Source: Anaerolineae bacterium (GTDB taxonomy: Bacteria; Chloroflexota; Anaerolineae; Aggregatilineales; J027). From it: DNA of 64,000 bases. The translations under genes were made by a program, and so were the position numbers. Positions within the stretch are counted from its first letter, which is position 1; every line of letters begins with the position of its first letter. The stretch is taken from NCBI GenBank assembly GCA_021463865.1, contig JAJTXY010000016.1, forward strand, positions 1-64,000. Reading direction: 5' to 3'. This document shows positions 43,045 to 51,154 of the stretch, in pieces. Under the pieces are notes generated by a model. That model was not told the origin of the DNA. It saw only the letters and a program-made list of their open reading frames with translations, and ran no database searches.

Positions 43045-44007
43045 CGACTGCTGAAAATCTGCGCCGACGGGTAAACCTGCCAACGCAGTCGCCATCTGTA
43101 CAGCGCGGCGAATGGCCTGTGCCGTGATTTCGGCTGCATACGCCCCAATCAAACTGACGTTGGCCGGGCCAGCACTGCCTGTCGCCAGCGCAAAAATGGT
43201 ATCGCCGTCCATTAAGGTATGAGCAGGACGAACGGCACGCGCTACCCCATCTTGAGACATTTGTGCGACCTTGTTGGTTTCTTCTTTAGTCAATTGGGCA
43301 TTGGTCGCTACTACTCCGATAATAGTGTTGGCACTTGGGGCGAGATTGGCAAGCGTGCGTAGCGCGTTCAAACTGCCTGCAAAGGATTTCCCTTCCGGCG
43401 GCTGACGTACCCCGGCGAGGATTTGACCTTTTTCATCTACTACATCCCCGACGGCATTGACAACCATCAAAGCAGCGACACGGATGCCGTTATCGAGTTC
43501 AATGATGGCTGTCCCGATGCCTGATTTACAAGCGAATTCTATCCCATACATCCCGCCGACTCTTGCGCCTGTACCCGCGCCAACACACCCCTCGGTTACA
43601 GAATCAGCGGAAGCATTTACGCAGGCGGCATAACCCATTGCGGCATCGGGGCGGATGGCCGGATTGCCCACATCGAGGTCAAAAATAATAGCGGCGGGGA
43701 CGATAGGGACAACCCCTACCCGCACATCAAAGCCGATGCCGTGTTCTTCCAGATAACGCATGACCCCATCGGCAGCATTGAGGCCATAGGCACTGCCCCC
43801 GGCTAATAAAACGGCGTGGACATGCTGGACAAGGTGCATGGGGCGCAAAAGGTCAGTTTCACGAGTTCCGGGTGCGCCACCCCGCTGGTCAATGCCCCCC
43901 ACCGTGTTGGGGGGACACAAAATCACGGTGCAACCCGTAGGCCCGTCCAGATTTTGGGCGTGACCCACTCGCAGACCTTGAATGGCTGTGAGTGTTTGAT
44001 TTTCCAC
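43036..44007 (-). CDS. P1 family (S58, DmpA/NylC-like) peptidase/amidohydrolase
   Basis: A 323-residue N-terminal-nucleophile-type hydrolase. It has a conserved LRVGHAQNLDGPTGCTVIL start, GGIDQRGGAPGTRETD, LLAGGSAYGLNAADGV, a glycine loop GCVGAGTGARVGG, and a late DGDTIFALATG segment. In this family the late segment contains the self-cleavage site that frees the nucleophile (exact residue not verified here). Members act on N-terminal beta-amino acids, D-amino acids or nylon oligomers. The GTG at 44007 has GGGAG 8 bases upstream, better than the TTG at 44028. Confidence 0.85.
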   Translation of the reverse strand: MENQTLTAIQGLRVGHAQNLDGPTGCTVILCPPNTVGGIDQRGGAPGTRETDLLRPMHLVQHVHAVLLAGGSAYGLNAADGVMRYLEEHGIGFDVRVGVVPIVPAAIIFDLDVGNPAIRPDAAMGYAACVNASADSVTEGCVGAGTGARVGGMYGIEFACKSGIGTAIIELDNGIRVAALMVVNAVGDVVDEKGQILAGVRQPPEGKSFAGSLNALRTLANLAPSANTIIGVVATNAQLTKEETNKVAQMSQDGVARAVRPAHTLMDGDTIFALATGSAGPANVSLIGAYAAEITAQAIRRAVQMATALAGLPVGADFQQSLK

Positions 44008-44023
44008 TGATCTTGCTCCCACC

Positions 44024-44052
44024 AACAAACAGGGCGCTGGTGTCTGCGCCCT
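44024..44052 (-). terminator. Terminator after the triple-S1 gene
   Basis: On the minus strand AGGGCGC and GCGCCCT (44052-44031) pair perfectly over 7 bases around an 8-base loop, followed by GTTTGTT. It separates the S1 gene from the P1 peptidase gene. Confidence 0.6.
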
Positions 44053-44064
44053 TCACTGACAGAC

Positions 44065-45048
44065 CTAGCGCCGTAAACTTAAGCCCAAACGACGACCCGG
44101 CCCATCAATGTGCAAGATTTTGGCTTTGACGGTTTGACCTTCACGCACCACATTAAAGGGATGCAGAAAATGACCCTCGGCCAGTTCGGAAATATGCACC
44201 AAACCTTCGAGGCCATTTTCAATGCAGACAAAAGCGCCAAAATCTACCACATGGGTAATGATCCCTTCGACCTCGCTGCCGACTTGGTAACGTTTTTCGA
44301 CGGTTTCCCAAGGGTCAGGTTGGAGGCGTTTGACACTGAGGGCGATGCGGCCTTCGGTGGGGACAACATCGAGTACATGGACTTTGATGGTTTGTCCACG
44401 TTCCAGAATGTCAGCAGGATGACCCACGCGACCCCAACTCAGTTCACTGATGTGAATCAACCCTTCGAGGCCACCGAGATCAACAAATGCTCCAAAATGG
44501 CATAAATTGGTGACGATGCCTTGACAGACATCACCGGTTTTTAGGTTCTGTAACACTTGGTCACGTGCCCCGGCATTAGCTTGTGCTGCACGTTCCGAAA
44601 GAATCAGGCGGCTTTGTACGCGATCTAATTCAATAATGCGTAAACGGAGTGTCTTGCCCAAATAACTCATAAGGGCCTGACGGCGAGTATTGGGGGATTC
44701 ATGATCTGAAGGGAATTCGACAAGCTGACTGGCCGGAACAAACCCGCGTAGGCTTGCCCATTCGACGAGTATACCCCCTCGGTTGTAGCCAATCGCTGCT
44801 AATTCGACCACCGTATCCGAACGAAATACTTGTTCAACTTGTTCCCAATCGGCGGATACGCCCGAACCACTCCCCTCTTCATCAAACTTTGAAGCAAAAT
44901 CGTCTTTGGCTGAATACCCTTTACCATTCGTACCGTTTTGAGGTATTCCCCCTATCGCAGTATCAGCCTCAGCCAGCAACGCCGTCCAATAACTTTCATC
45001 TGGCGGCGGAGCGGGGGCCGTATCGTAGCGACGTACCTCCGTAGACAT
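44065..45048 (-). CDS. RNA-binding protein with three S1 domains
   Basis: A 327-residue protein. A ~75-residue low-complexity acidic/Pro N terminus precedes three S1 OB-fold domains (about 80-165, 170-250, 255-327). Domains 2 and 3 are canonical (GIVTNLCHFGAFVDLGGLEGLIHISELS and GIITHVVDFGAFVCIENGLEGLVHISEL). Domain 1 is divergent. It resembles short ribosomal-protein-S1-like factors that bind mRNA and assist translation. The ATG at 45048 has AAGGAAGG 5 bases upstream; the frame opens 7 codons earlier. Confidence 0.9.
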   Translation of the reverse strand: MSTEVRRYDTAPAPPPDESYWTALLAEADTAIGGIPQNGTNGKGYSAKDDFASKFDEEGSGSGVSADWEQVEQVFRSDTVVELAAIGYNRGGILVEWASLRGFVPASQLVEFPSDHESPNTRRQALMSYLGKTLRLRIIELDRVQSRLILSERAAQANAGARDQVLQNLKTGDVCQGIVTNLCHFGAFVDLGGLEGLIHISELSWGRVGHPADILERGQTIKVHVLDVVPTEGRIALSVKRLQPDPWETVEKRYQVGSEVEGIITHVVDFGAFVCIENGLEGLVHISELAEGHFLHPFNVVREGQTVKAKILHIDGPGRRLGLSLRR

Positions 45049-45223
45049 AAGACCTTCCTTGTAACCCAACTCAAAGCAATTGCGCGTTATTTATCTCCGA
45101 ATCATATGAAATTCCGCAAATTGTGAATTATAGGAGCCACGCATGGCAGAGTCAACCGTAGTGCATTCGTCATGGCCCTCCTCAATAAAACTAGAGACAG
45201 CATCACTCTGCCTCGTGAACCGC

Positions 45224-46657
45224 TTATTGCAAGACTTGCAGTTGGAAATAGTAGGTGACGGTCATATCCGGCCACACAATTTCCACCGAGAGGATATAGG
45301 AACCAGCGGCTACTCCCAGATTAAACAACACCACGTTATCGCCTACGCGCGTCTCAGAGGCGAGTGGTTGGAGGGTATCGCGGCTCAGGTAATTGATCTC
45401 AATGCTGGTCGGGCGTGAACCCTCGATCCGAATATTGGCAGCGGCATTACGGGCAGCCCGAATCGAAGTAGAGGTTGACCCGGTAGCGCTGAAGGGTTGT
45501 TTGACGCACACCAATTCATTGGAGGCGTTGCGGCGACAATAATCGTACCCGACGGGCTGATAGTTGCGTCCCGATACCTTTAATGCCGCAGCAGGCGGGG
45601 CATCTCCCTCAAACACCGAGGTATTGGTCGGGCTGACACCCAGCGTTGGGGTGGCGGTTGGTGTAGAGGTGGCCGTTGGCGGAACAGGCGTCGTCGGAGA
45701 AGGCGTTGGAGTCGAAGTGTTGGTCGGCGTGGCGACGACTTCTGTCACTTCCTCTGTCGGCGTGGCGGTTTCAGTGGCAGCTTCGGTAGCAACCTCGGTG
45801 GCAGGTTCAGTGGCTTCCGCTGTCGCAGTAGTAGCCTCTTCGGTACTGATAGGTTCGGTAGCAACCTCGGTGGGTTCAGCCGTTTCTGTTGGCTCGGCAG
45901 TAGGTTCTTCTGTTGCCTCAGGTGTTTCGGTTACATCACCGCCACTTGCCCCGGTCCCCTCGGTTGCTTGCGGCGTGGCCTCAGTTGGCTCTGGGGTTGC
46001 TTCAACCGTAGCGATTTCGGTAGCGACCTCGGTACTTTCGGCGGTGGCCTCTGACGTTGCTTCGAGAGTAGCCGCCTCGGTTGCCACTTCGGTCACTTCA
46101 GCGGTGATTTCGGGGGTTGCGGCGGGTGTCGTCACTGCATCCGTTGGTTCGGGGGTGACATTGCCAGCCACTGCCTGACCCACATCTACCGCAAACACAT
46201 TACTGACCGTCGCGCTTGAGCCTTCAATATCGGCATAATAGGCGGTGACATCCAACAAATAGCGTCCACTGGGCAGGGCTAGTACAAATTCGGTGCTTTG
46301 GGCCGGATCAATCTGCATGGTAAACAGCGGGTTTCCGGCGGCATCCATCTCACGCGACGTGATAACCACCTGATTGGGCAGAGCCACACCTTCAGGATTG
46401 GCAATTGCCACTGTCACCGCCTGCCCACCTTGTACCGCTAAGGCCGTTGATGGACTGTCAGCGTTACTGGTAAATTCGCAACTGACATTGTTTTCACCTT
46501 TGGGCCAGCAGGCAACGGTGCGCAAACCCGCATCGCTTTGTTCGCCTGCCTGTAGACTGAGATTAGGCTGATCGGGTGCGGAAAAATCTTCGCCACTCCC
46601 ACAGGCCGCCAGTATAAAAGTAAACAAAAGAAGCGCTAAAAGGTGTTTTCGATTCAT
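45224..46657 (-). CDS. Lipoprotein with long Thr/Glu/Ala-rich stalk
   Basis: A 477-residue lipoprotein. Lipobox ILAAC puts the lipid cysteine at residue 19, the same position as in the lipoprotein at 8033. A beta domain (about 25-160: VACWPKGENNVSCEF, SGRYLLDVTAYYAD) is followed by ~190 residues made almost only of TEVATE/ATPE/EPTE units. A C-terminal beta domain (about 365-477) has VSGRNYQPVGYDYCRR and an AAGSYILSVEIVWPD ending. Two cysteine pairs may be disulfides. It is probably a surface protein raised on a stalk. The frame opens further upstream, but ATG 46657 fits the signal peptide. Confidence 0.78.
   Translation of the reverse strand: MNRKHLLALLLFTFILAACGSGEDFSAPDQPNLSLQAGEQSDAGLRTVACWPKGENNVSCEFTSNADSPSTALAVQGGQAVTVAIANPEGVALPNQVVITSREMDAAGNPLFTMQIDPAQSTEFVLALPSGRYLLDVTAYYADIEGSSATVSNVFAVDVGQAVAGNVTPEPTDAVTTPAATPEITAEVTEVATEAATLEATSEATAESTEVATEIATVEATPEPTEATPQATEGTGASGGDVTETPEATEEPTAEPTETAEPTEVATEPISTEEATTATAEATEPATEVATEAATETATPTEEVTEVVATPTNTSTPTPSPTTPVPPTATSTPTATPTLGVSPTNTSVFEGDAPPAAALKVSGRNYQPVGYDYCRRNASNELVCVKQPFSATGSTSTSIRAARNAAANIRIEGSRPTSIEINYLSRDTLQPLASETRVGDNVVLFNLGVAAGSYILSVEIVWPDMTVTYYFQLQVLQ
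45620..46160 (-). repeat. Degenerate tandem repeats coding for the TEVATE stalk
   Basis: Units of about 9-30 bases (ACNGAGGTNGCNACNGAA-like on the minus strand) repeat through this segment. The composition leaves the opposite strand open for about 200 codons, which is a shadow rather than a gene. Confidence 0.7.
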
Positions 46658-46737
46658 CAAGAATTTTGGCGTCCGATGGGGTTGTATTAGATAAAAGGAC
46701 TGCATCGGGCGCTTGGCTCCTTTCTTTTGAAGTGCGT

Positions 46738-47271
46738 TTAACTGTACCATGCAGGTTGCAGAAATGGCGCAAGGGCCATTCTGATAAGTGCCTCATATGC
46801 TTCTTGGCGCGAACTTAAGCCGTTGGTCAAGATACCAATCGCACCCTCGGCTTGTTTAGTGTTGTTCTGACCTGTCAGTTGATCCATTGCCGTACCAAGC
46901 TCAACGCCTTCTCGGATGAGTTCGGCAACGCTGTCGGGCAGGCGGATACACGAACTTCCGCCAATGCCGATCCGTCCTTGATGGTCAACAATGGCACACC
47001 ACGCACAGGTCATCATGCCAAATTCGGTTTCTTGAACGCCCCCCTCTAATCCGATACCCATTTCGGCTTGGGTCGCGTGCATTGCGGCGGTGGCTCGATT
47101 GAATGCTCCCCGGCGAGTTTCTTCATCGCCAATCGGCATGACCCGCACATTAGATTCCACCGAAATCGGTATAAACTCAGCCTGTGGATAGAGGGCTGAC
47201 AGGACACGCTGGCTTGCGTTACACTTAACCGGATTTGTTGACCCAATGGCGATACGCGCAATATGCATCAT
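46738..47271 (-). CDS. yjjX: Inosine/xanthosine triphosphatase (YjjX-type NTPase)
   Basis: A 177-residue house-cleaning enzyme that hydrolyses non-canonical ITP/XTP. It has IGSTNPVKCNA at the N terminus (phosphate-binding), DEETRRGAFNRA and GIGLEGGVQE, with CAWCAIVDHQGRIGIG, the family's conserved blocks. The length is normal for the family. A TATAAT on the minus strand at 47297-47292 lies 20 bases before the ATG, with no clear Shine-Dalgarno, so the leader is very short. Confidence 0.88.
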   Translation of the reverse strand: MMHIARIAIGSTNPVKCNASQRVLSALYPQAEFIPISVESNVRVMPIGDEETRRGAFNRATAAMHATQAEMGIGLEGGVQETEFGMMTCAWCAIVDHQGRIGIGGSSCIRLPDSVAELIREGVELGTAMDQLTGQNNTKQAEGAIGILTNGLSSRQEAYEALIRMALAPFLQPAWYS

Positions 47272-47395
47272 TTTTTGGACGTTAAAATAGAATTATACGA
47301 TTGTGGGGCATTGTAGCATCAGGTTAAAGAAAACACCAATTATCTGATTTGTCCGATTTTGTCCATTTGTTACTTGTTATGAAGCAGGACCGTTT

Positions 47396-49123
47396 ATGAC
47401 GATTGATACATTCACCACCGCCGCTTTAGCAGACGAATTTAATGAACTGTTGGTGGGCGGGCGGGTCCAAGATACAGTGCAGCTTGACCATGATACGTTT
47501 GGGTTGGAAATTTACATTAACCGCGAACGGCGCTATTTGCTGTTGTGTGCTGAAACCACCGCTCCACGTGCGCTGATTACACCGGAAAAATTGCGGCGGG
47601 GGGTGATGTCGCCATCTACAATGGGTTTACTCATTCGCAATCGCTTAGAGGGTATGAAACTCATCGCGGTACGTCAACCGGCATGGGAACGGGTGCTGAT
47701 CTTTGATTTTCTGGATGAGACAGGCGAAGTCCAGTTGATTCTGGAAATGATTGAACGGCGGGCGAATTTGCTGCTGGTCGAAAATGACATCATCGCGGAT
47801 TGTGTGCGGCGCGTCGGGGCGGACGAAAATCGCTATCGGGTCAGTTTACCCAAACATCCCTATGTGCCGCCGCCGCCGATGGAAGGTAAGACCCATCCGG
47901 CTGATCTTAATCCCAAAGTGCTCAATACCTTACTCATGCGTGAACCCGATCAAAAAGCATGGTCGGTGCTGGTCAAAAACGTGTATGGATTTAGCCCGTT
48001 CCTTGCCAAAGAAGCCATTTTCCGCGCTTATGGTCGGGTAGATATGCGGGCCTCAGAAGTTAACCCCTATGGTCTGGATGCGGCGTGTGGGTCGTTTTTG
48101 CGCTCACTGCTGCGGAATGAATGGCAACCGGGGGTAGCAGTTGGTGAAGATGGGCAGGTTTTGGGTGTGGCGGCCTATCCCCTGACCCATCTCGGCGAGT
48201 GGGAAACAATGCCGTCCATCAGCGAAGCCCTCAGTTCGTATTATGGGCGATTGGAAGGCGGGGCAGTGTATGAGGCGGCACGCGAACCCATCCGGCTGCA
48301 AATCCAGAACGCGCAAAAGAAACTGGAACGTAAGTTGGGGTCGCTGAAAAAATCACTGGTGGAACGGGCCGATGTTGAACATTTGCGGATGGCAGGTGAA
48401 TTGCTGCTGGCCTATCAATACAATATCCAAAAGGGACAAACGCTGTTTGAGGCCGAATATGAAGTAGACGCCCCCCCGCTGAAAATCAAACTTAATCCGG
48501 ATTTGTCGCCACTGGATAACGCCAAAGCCTATTTTGAGAAATATGAAAAGGCCAAGCGTGGACGCCAGCAAGTGCCGGAGTATATCGCACAGGTGGAACA
48601 CGAAATCGAATTCCTTGACCAATTGGCGACTGACCTTGATTTGGCGGAAAACTGGCAGGATATTGGCGAAGTGCAAGAAACGCTCATGAAAAAAGGATTC
48701 TGGCAGGGGAAAAAAGTCCAGCATCCCAAAGGGGGGCAATCCGGGCCACTGCGCTATGTCACACCCGACGGCTTTGTGATCTGGATTGGGCGGAATGCGC
48801 GGCAAAATGAAGATGTGACCTTTAAAAAAGGCGAGGATGTGGATATTTGGATGCACGCACGCGGCGTTCCGGGTTCGCATGTGGTCATCAAAACGAATGG
48901 GCGAAAAGTGCCGCAGGCAGTTTTGGAACAGGCCGCCCGATTTGCCGCCTATTACAGCAAACTCCGCAGTGAGGAAAAAGTGGACATCATCACGGCGGAG
49001 CGTCGGCAAGTCCGCAAATTAAAGGGTGGGCATCCCGGTCAGGTGTTGGTGCGCGAGGAATTGGGGAATCTGCGGGTTAAGCCGATGGCTGTGCCGGAAA
49101 AAAAGGACAAGGGCGAGTTCTGA
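47396..49123 (+). CDS. rqcH: Ribosome-associated quality-control factor RqcH (NFACT family)
   Basis: A 575-residue protein with the full NFACT architecture. NFACT-N (about 1-200) includes QLDHDTFGLEIYINRERRYLLL and VEND. Helix-hairpin-helix-like and coiled-coil middle regions (about 290-430) contain RKLGSLKKSLVE and LDNAKAYFEKYEKAKRG. The NFACT-R (DUF814) domain (about 445-560) has IWIGRNARQNEDVTFK and DIWMHARGVPGSHVVIK. RqcH binds stalled 50S subunits and drives C-terminal Ala-tailing of nascent chains; surface-attached homologues are called FbpA. It is a single-gene unit. Confidence 0.92.
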   Translation: MTIDTFTTAALADEFNELLVGGRVQDTVQLDHDTFGLEIYINRERRYLLLCAETTAPRALITPEKLRRGVMSPSTMGLLIRNRLEGMKLIAVRQPAWERVLIFDFLDETGEVQLILEMIERRANLLLVENDIIADCVRRVGADENRYRVSLPKHPYVPPPPMEGKTHPADLNPKVLNTLLMREPDQKAWSVLVKNVYGFSPFLAKEAIFRAYGRVDMRASEVNPYGLDAACGSFLRSLLRNEWQPGVAVGEDGQVLGVAAYPLTHLGEWETMPSISEALSSYYGRLEGGAVYEAAREPIRLQIQNAQKKLERKLGSLKKSLVERADVEHLRMAGELLLAYQYNIQKGQTLFEAEYEVDAPPLKIKLNPDLSPLDNAKAYFEKYEKAKRGRQQVPEYIAQVEHEIEFLDQLATDLDLAENWQDIGEVQETLMKKGFWQGKKVQHPKGGQSGPLRYVTPDGFVIWIGRNARQNEDVTFKKGEDVDIWMHARGVPGSHVVIKTNGRKVPQAVLEQAARFAAYYSKLRSEEKVDIITAERRQVRKLKGGHPGQVLVREELGNLRVKPMAVPEKKDKGEF

Positions 49124-49133
49124 TTTATTCCCA

Positions 49134-49154
49134 CACGGGGCTAAAGCCGCCGTG
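49134..49154. repeat. REP-like palindrome after rqcH
   Basis: CACGG-GGCT and AGCC-CCGTG arms (49134-49142, 49145-49154, one bulged base) flank a tiny central AA and are followed by CTGAATTTAGGC. It could serve as a factor-independent stop for both convergent genes, but lacks a U-run. It resembles the palindrome at 41331-41353. Confidence 0.45.
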
Positions 49155-49200
49155 CTGAATTTAGGCTAAAAAGGAAGGTTAGGGGGTGTATCAAAATTGC

Positions 49201-49791
49201 TCATTCTTGGAGCACAATATCCAGACTGCGTAAGAGGGAAATCGCTTCGGGGAGGGAGAATTTGGTCTTTTTGAGGGTGTTGGCGGTGGCATCAATTGTG
49301 TAGTTGGACGCGCCCGTGAAATCGGCTTTGGTCAGGTCGGTATGCAAAAAGCGGCTGTCGGCAAAATCGGTGTCGGTGCAATTGGCCTCAGTCAAAATGG
49401 TATCGGCAAAATCTACCTCATGGGCAAGGCATTTTCGCATGACGACCCGCTGCAATTTGATGGCGCGGAAATTGGAATAACTGAGGTTGCATTCGACAAA
49501 ACTGACGGAACTCATGGCCTCCCACACGGCCTCGACCCACACAATGCCAATCATTTTGCAGCGTTCAAACTGGACTTTGGTAAATGAACTCCCCTTGACC
49601 GTGACCAGACTCAAATCACAATCTACGAAGTGGCAGTCAATGAATTTGCAGTTTTGCAAATGGGCCTCGGTGAATGAGCAGGCAGTGAAGGTGCAGTCTT
49701 GAAAGGTGATACGCTGGACGGTTTCGTTGACAAAAGTCTCTTTGCGAAATGTCCGGTCAAAATATTCGGATTGCTCAGACAATTGGCTCAT
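49201..49791 (-). CDS. Pentapeptide-repeat protein
   Basis: About 196 residues. From about residue 24 it follows the A(D/N)LxX-type five-residue rhythm with F or L at the centre (FQDCTFTACSFTEAHLQNCKF, VDFADTILTEANCTD). This folds as a right-handed square beta-helix. A short interruption with GIVWVEAVW near the middle is like McbG/Qnr-class proteins, some of which protect DNA gyrase; that role is only a family possibility here. The ATG at 49791 overlaps the end of the DUF2007-like gene, making it the last gene of the signalling operon. Confidence 0.82.
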   Translation of the reverse strand: MSQLSEQSEYFDRTFRKETFVNETVQRITFQDCTFTACSFTEAHLQNCKFIDCHFVDCDLSLVTVKGSSFTKVQFERCKMIGIVWVEAVWEAMSSVSFVECNLSYSNFRAIKLQRVVMRKCLAHEVDFADTILTEANCTDTDFADSRFLHTDLTKADFTGASNYTIDATANTLKKTKFSLPEAISLLRSLDIVLQE

Positions 49792-50104
49792 CAGGGGTGT
49801 CGTCCTCATCATCATAATCATCAGGAAATTGGATGGCGGGTTCGTCAATTAGCGGCGGGGTTTCATCTTCGGCTAAAAGGGCCATTGCTTCGGCTTCGTA
49901 GGAGGTGGGAACGAGGACACGAATTGCGCCAATGCCAATCGTAATGCCCATCGCACGCGCCGCACCGTCCTGTTGGATAAATACCGGGATTTCGGCTGTC
50001 CGCAAGAGACCCGCGATTACTTCCGCCTCAAAAGAACTGGTGCAATCCGCGATCACCGACCATGATTTTTGGGGTGGTTGACGACGGGGGTGTAGAAATC
50101 GCAT
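49775..50104 (-). CDS. DUF2007-type putative signal-transducing protein
   Basis: 109 residues. The core WSVIADCTSSFEAEVIAGLLRTAEIPVFIQQDG followed by a hydrophobic loop and RVLVPTSYEAEAMALLAE is the beta-alpha-beta pattern of the DUF2007 family (single domain, PII-like fold). An acidic tail (DDYDDEDDTPDE) follows. It starts one base after the stop of the histidine-kinase-like gene and overlaps the pentapeptide gene, so it is translated with both. The function of the family is not established. Confidence 0.8.
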   Translation of the reverse strand: MRFLHPRRQPPQKSWSVIADCTSSFEAEVIAGLLRTAEIPVFIQQDGAARAMGITIGIGAIRVLVPTSYEAEAMALLAEDETPPLIDEPAIQFPDDYDDEDDTPDEPIV

Positions 50105-50105
50105 T

Positions 50106-51122
50106 TTAATGACCATCCCCATAACAGGGCAACATGACGGTGAAGGTTGTGCCTTGATTGACCTGACTCTCCACCCAAATGCGTCCGCCGTGCTGTTCGA
50201 CAATGCTCTGGACAATCGAAAGCCCCAAGCCCGTGCCTACCGTTTCGCTAACAACATTGCTGGCGCGGTAGAACTTGCTGAAGATATAGGGTTGATCTTC
50301 GGGCAGCACCCCAATGCCAGTGTCCGACACAATCAATAATACAAAGTCGCTTTCTGAGGTGAGTTCCACGGTGATGCGTCCACCCGCCGGAGTGTATTTA
50401 ATGGCGTTATCGAGGAGTTGATGGACGAGTTGGCGTAGCTGGATGGGGTTGCCCAGCACAAAAGGTAATTTTTCGGGTGCGTAAAATTCGACCTGCTGAT
50501 ATTTCTCGTTGATTTGCTGGTGCAATCCTTCCAACGCATATTGCACCATCATCTGCATTTGTACGGCTTTGCGATCTGTCTCCAAGACCGCGCCGACCTT
50601 TTCGAGTTCCTGCAAATTATTGAGGAGGGCGGTGATGGAATGCACGCTGAAAATGATACGTCCGATGAAATTGCGCTGTTGGTCATTCAGCGGCCCCATA
50701 CGCTCCAATAACTCGATGTAGCCGATGATGGCGGTCAGGGGTGAACGCACATCGCGGGTGACGGCGCCAACAAATTCATTACGCAGGCGGCTGAGTTCTT
50801 TGAGGTTGGTGATGTCTTGCATCATAACCAACGACCCCACCCCCGGTAATTCCACCCTCTCAGCGCTGTAGACCTGATTGCGCTCGGTGAAATTGATCTC
50901 ACGGCGGGTATGTTGCCCTTCGCCTTCGGTTAGGAGCGCCAAAATATCGGGGTTCTTGATGATGCGGCGGAGGGCTTGACCGATGGTAGAAGCGCTGCCC
51001 AGTCCAAATAGATGGGAGGCGGCTTGATTGCAGAACAAAATATGCTCGTGATGGTCAATGGCAATCACGGGGGTATTCACATTTTGAAGCAAGATGTCTA
51101 GTGCGTTAATCGTGCCCACCAT
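50106..51122 (-). CDS. PAS-HisKA-HATPase sensor kinase homologue lacking the phospho-acceptor histidine
   Basis: A 338-residue cytoplasmic protein. The PAS domain (about 5-105) begins LDILLQNVNTPVIAIDHHEHILF. In the DHp helix the H-box reads VTRDVRSPLTAI, so the position normally held by His (S-H-D/E-L-R-x-P-L) is Arg123, encoded by CGC. The ATPase domain is intact: N-box QLVHQLLDNAIKYT, G1 DTGIGVLPED, G2 GTGLGLSIVQSIVEQHGG. It therefore should bind ATP but cannot autophosphorylate in the usual way. It sits between a receiver-GAF gene and a DUF2007-like gene on the same strand. Confidence 0.88.
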   Translation of the reverse strand: MVGTINALDILLQNVNTPVIAIDHHEHILFCNQAASHLFGLGSASTIGQALRRIIKNPDILALLTEGEGQHTRREINFTERNQVYSAERVELPGVGSLVMMQDITNLKELSRLRNEFVGAVTRDVRSPLTAIIGYIELLERMGPLNDQQRNFIGRIIFSVHSITALLNNLQELEKVGAVLETDRKAVQMQMMVQYALEGLHQQINEKYQQVEFYAPEKLPFVLGNPIQLRQLVHQLLDNAIKYTPAGGRITVELTSESDFVLLIVSDTGIGVLPEDQPYIFSKFYRASNVVSETVGTGLGLSIVQSIVEQHGGRIWVESQVNQGTTFTVMLPCYGDGH

Positions 51123-51154
51123 TTAAAACAAGCTGTTCCTTCCAATAGCCGCCC

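Noticed and set aside
45143..45418. A 91-codon plus-strand frame with GGAG 6 bases before its ATG
   Set aside because: Most of it is antisense to the C-terminal domain of the lipoprotein, and the peptide shows no recognisable fold; only the first ~27 codons are outside. Kept as a low-probability gene.
45564..46178. A 204-codon plus-strand open frame rich in Val/Ser/Ala
   Set aside because: It is the exact antisense of the TEVATE stalk of the minus-strand lipoprotein; biased codon composition keeps it open. No Shine-Dalgarno and no family features.
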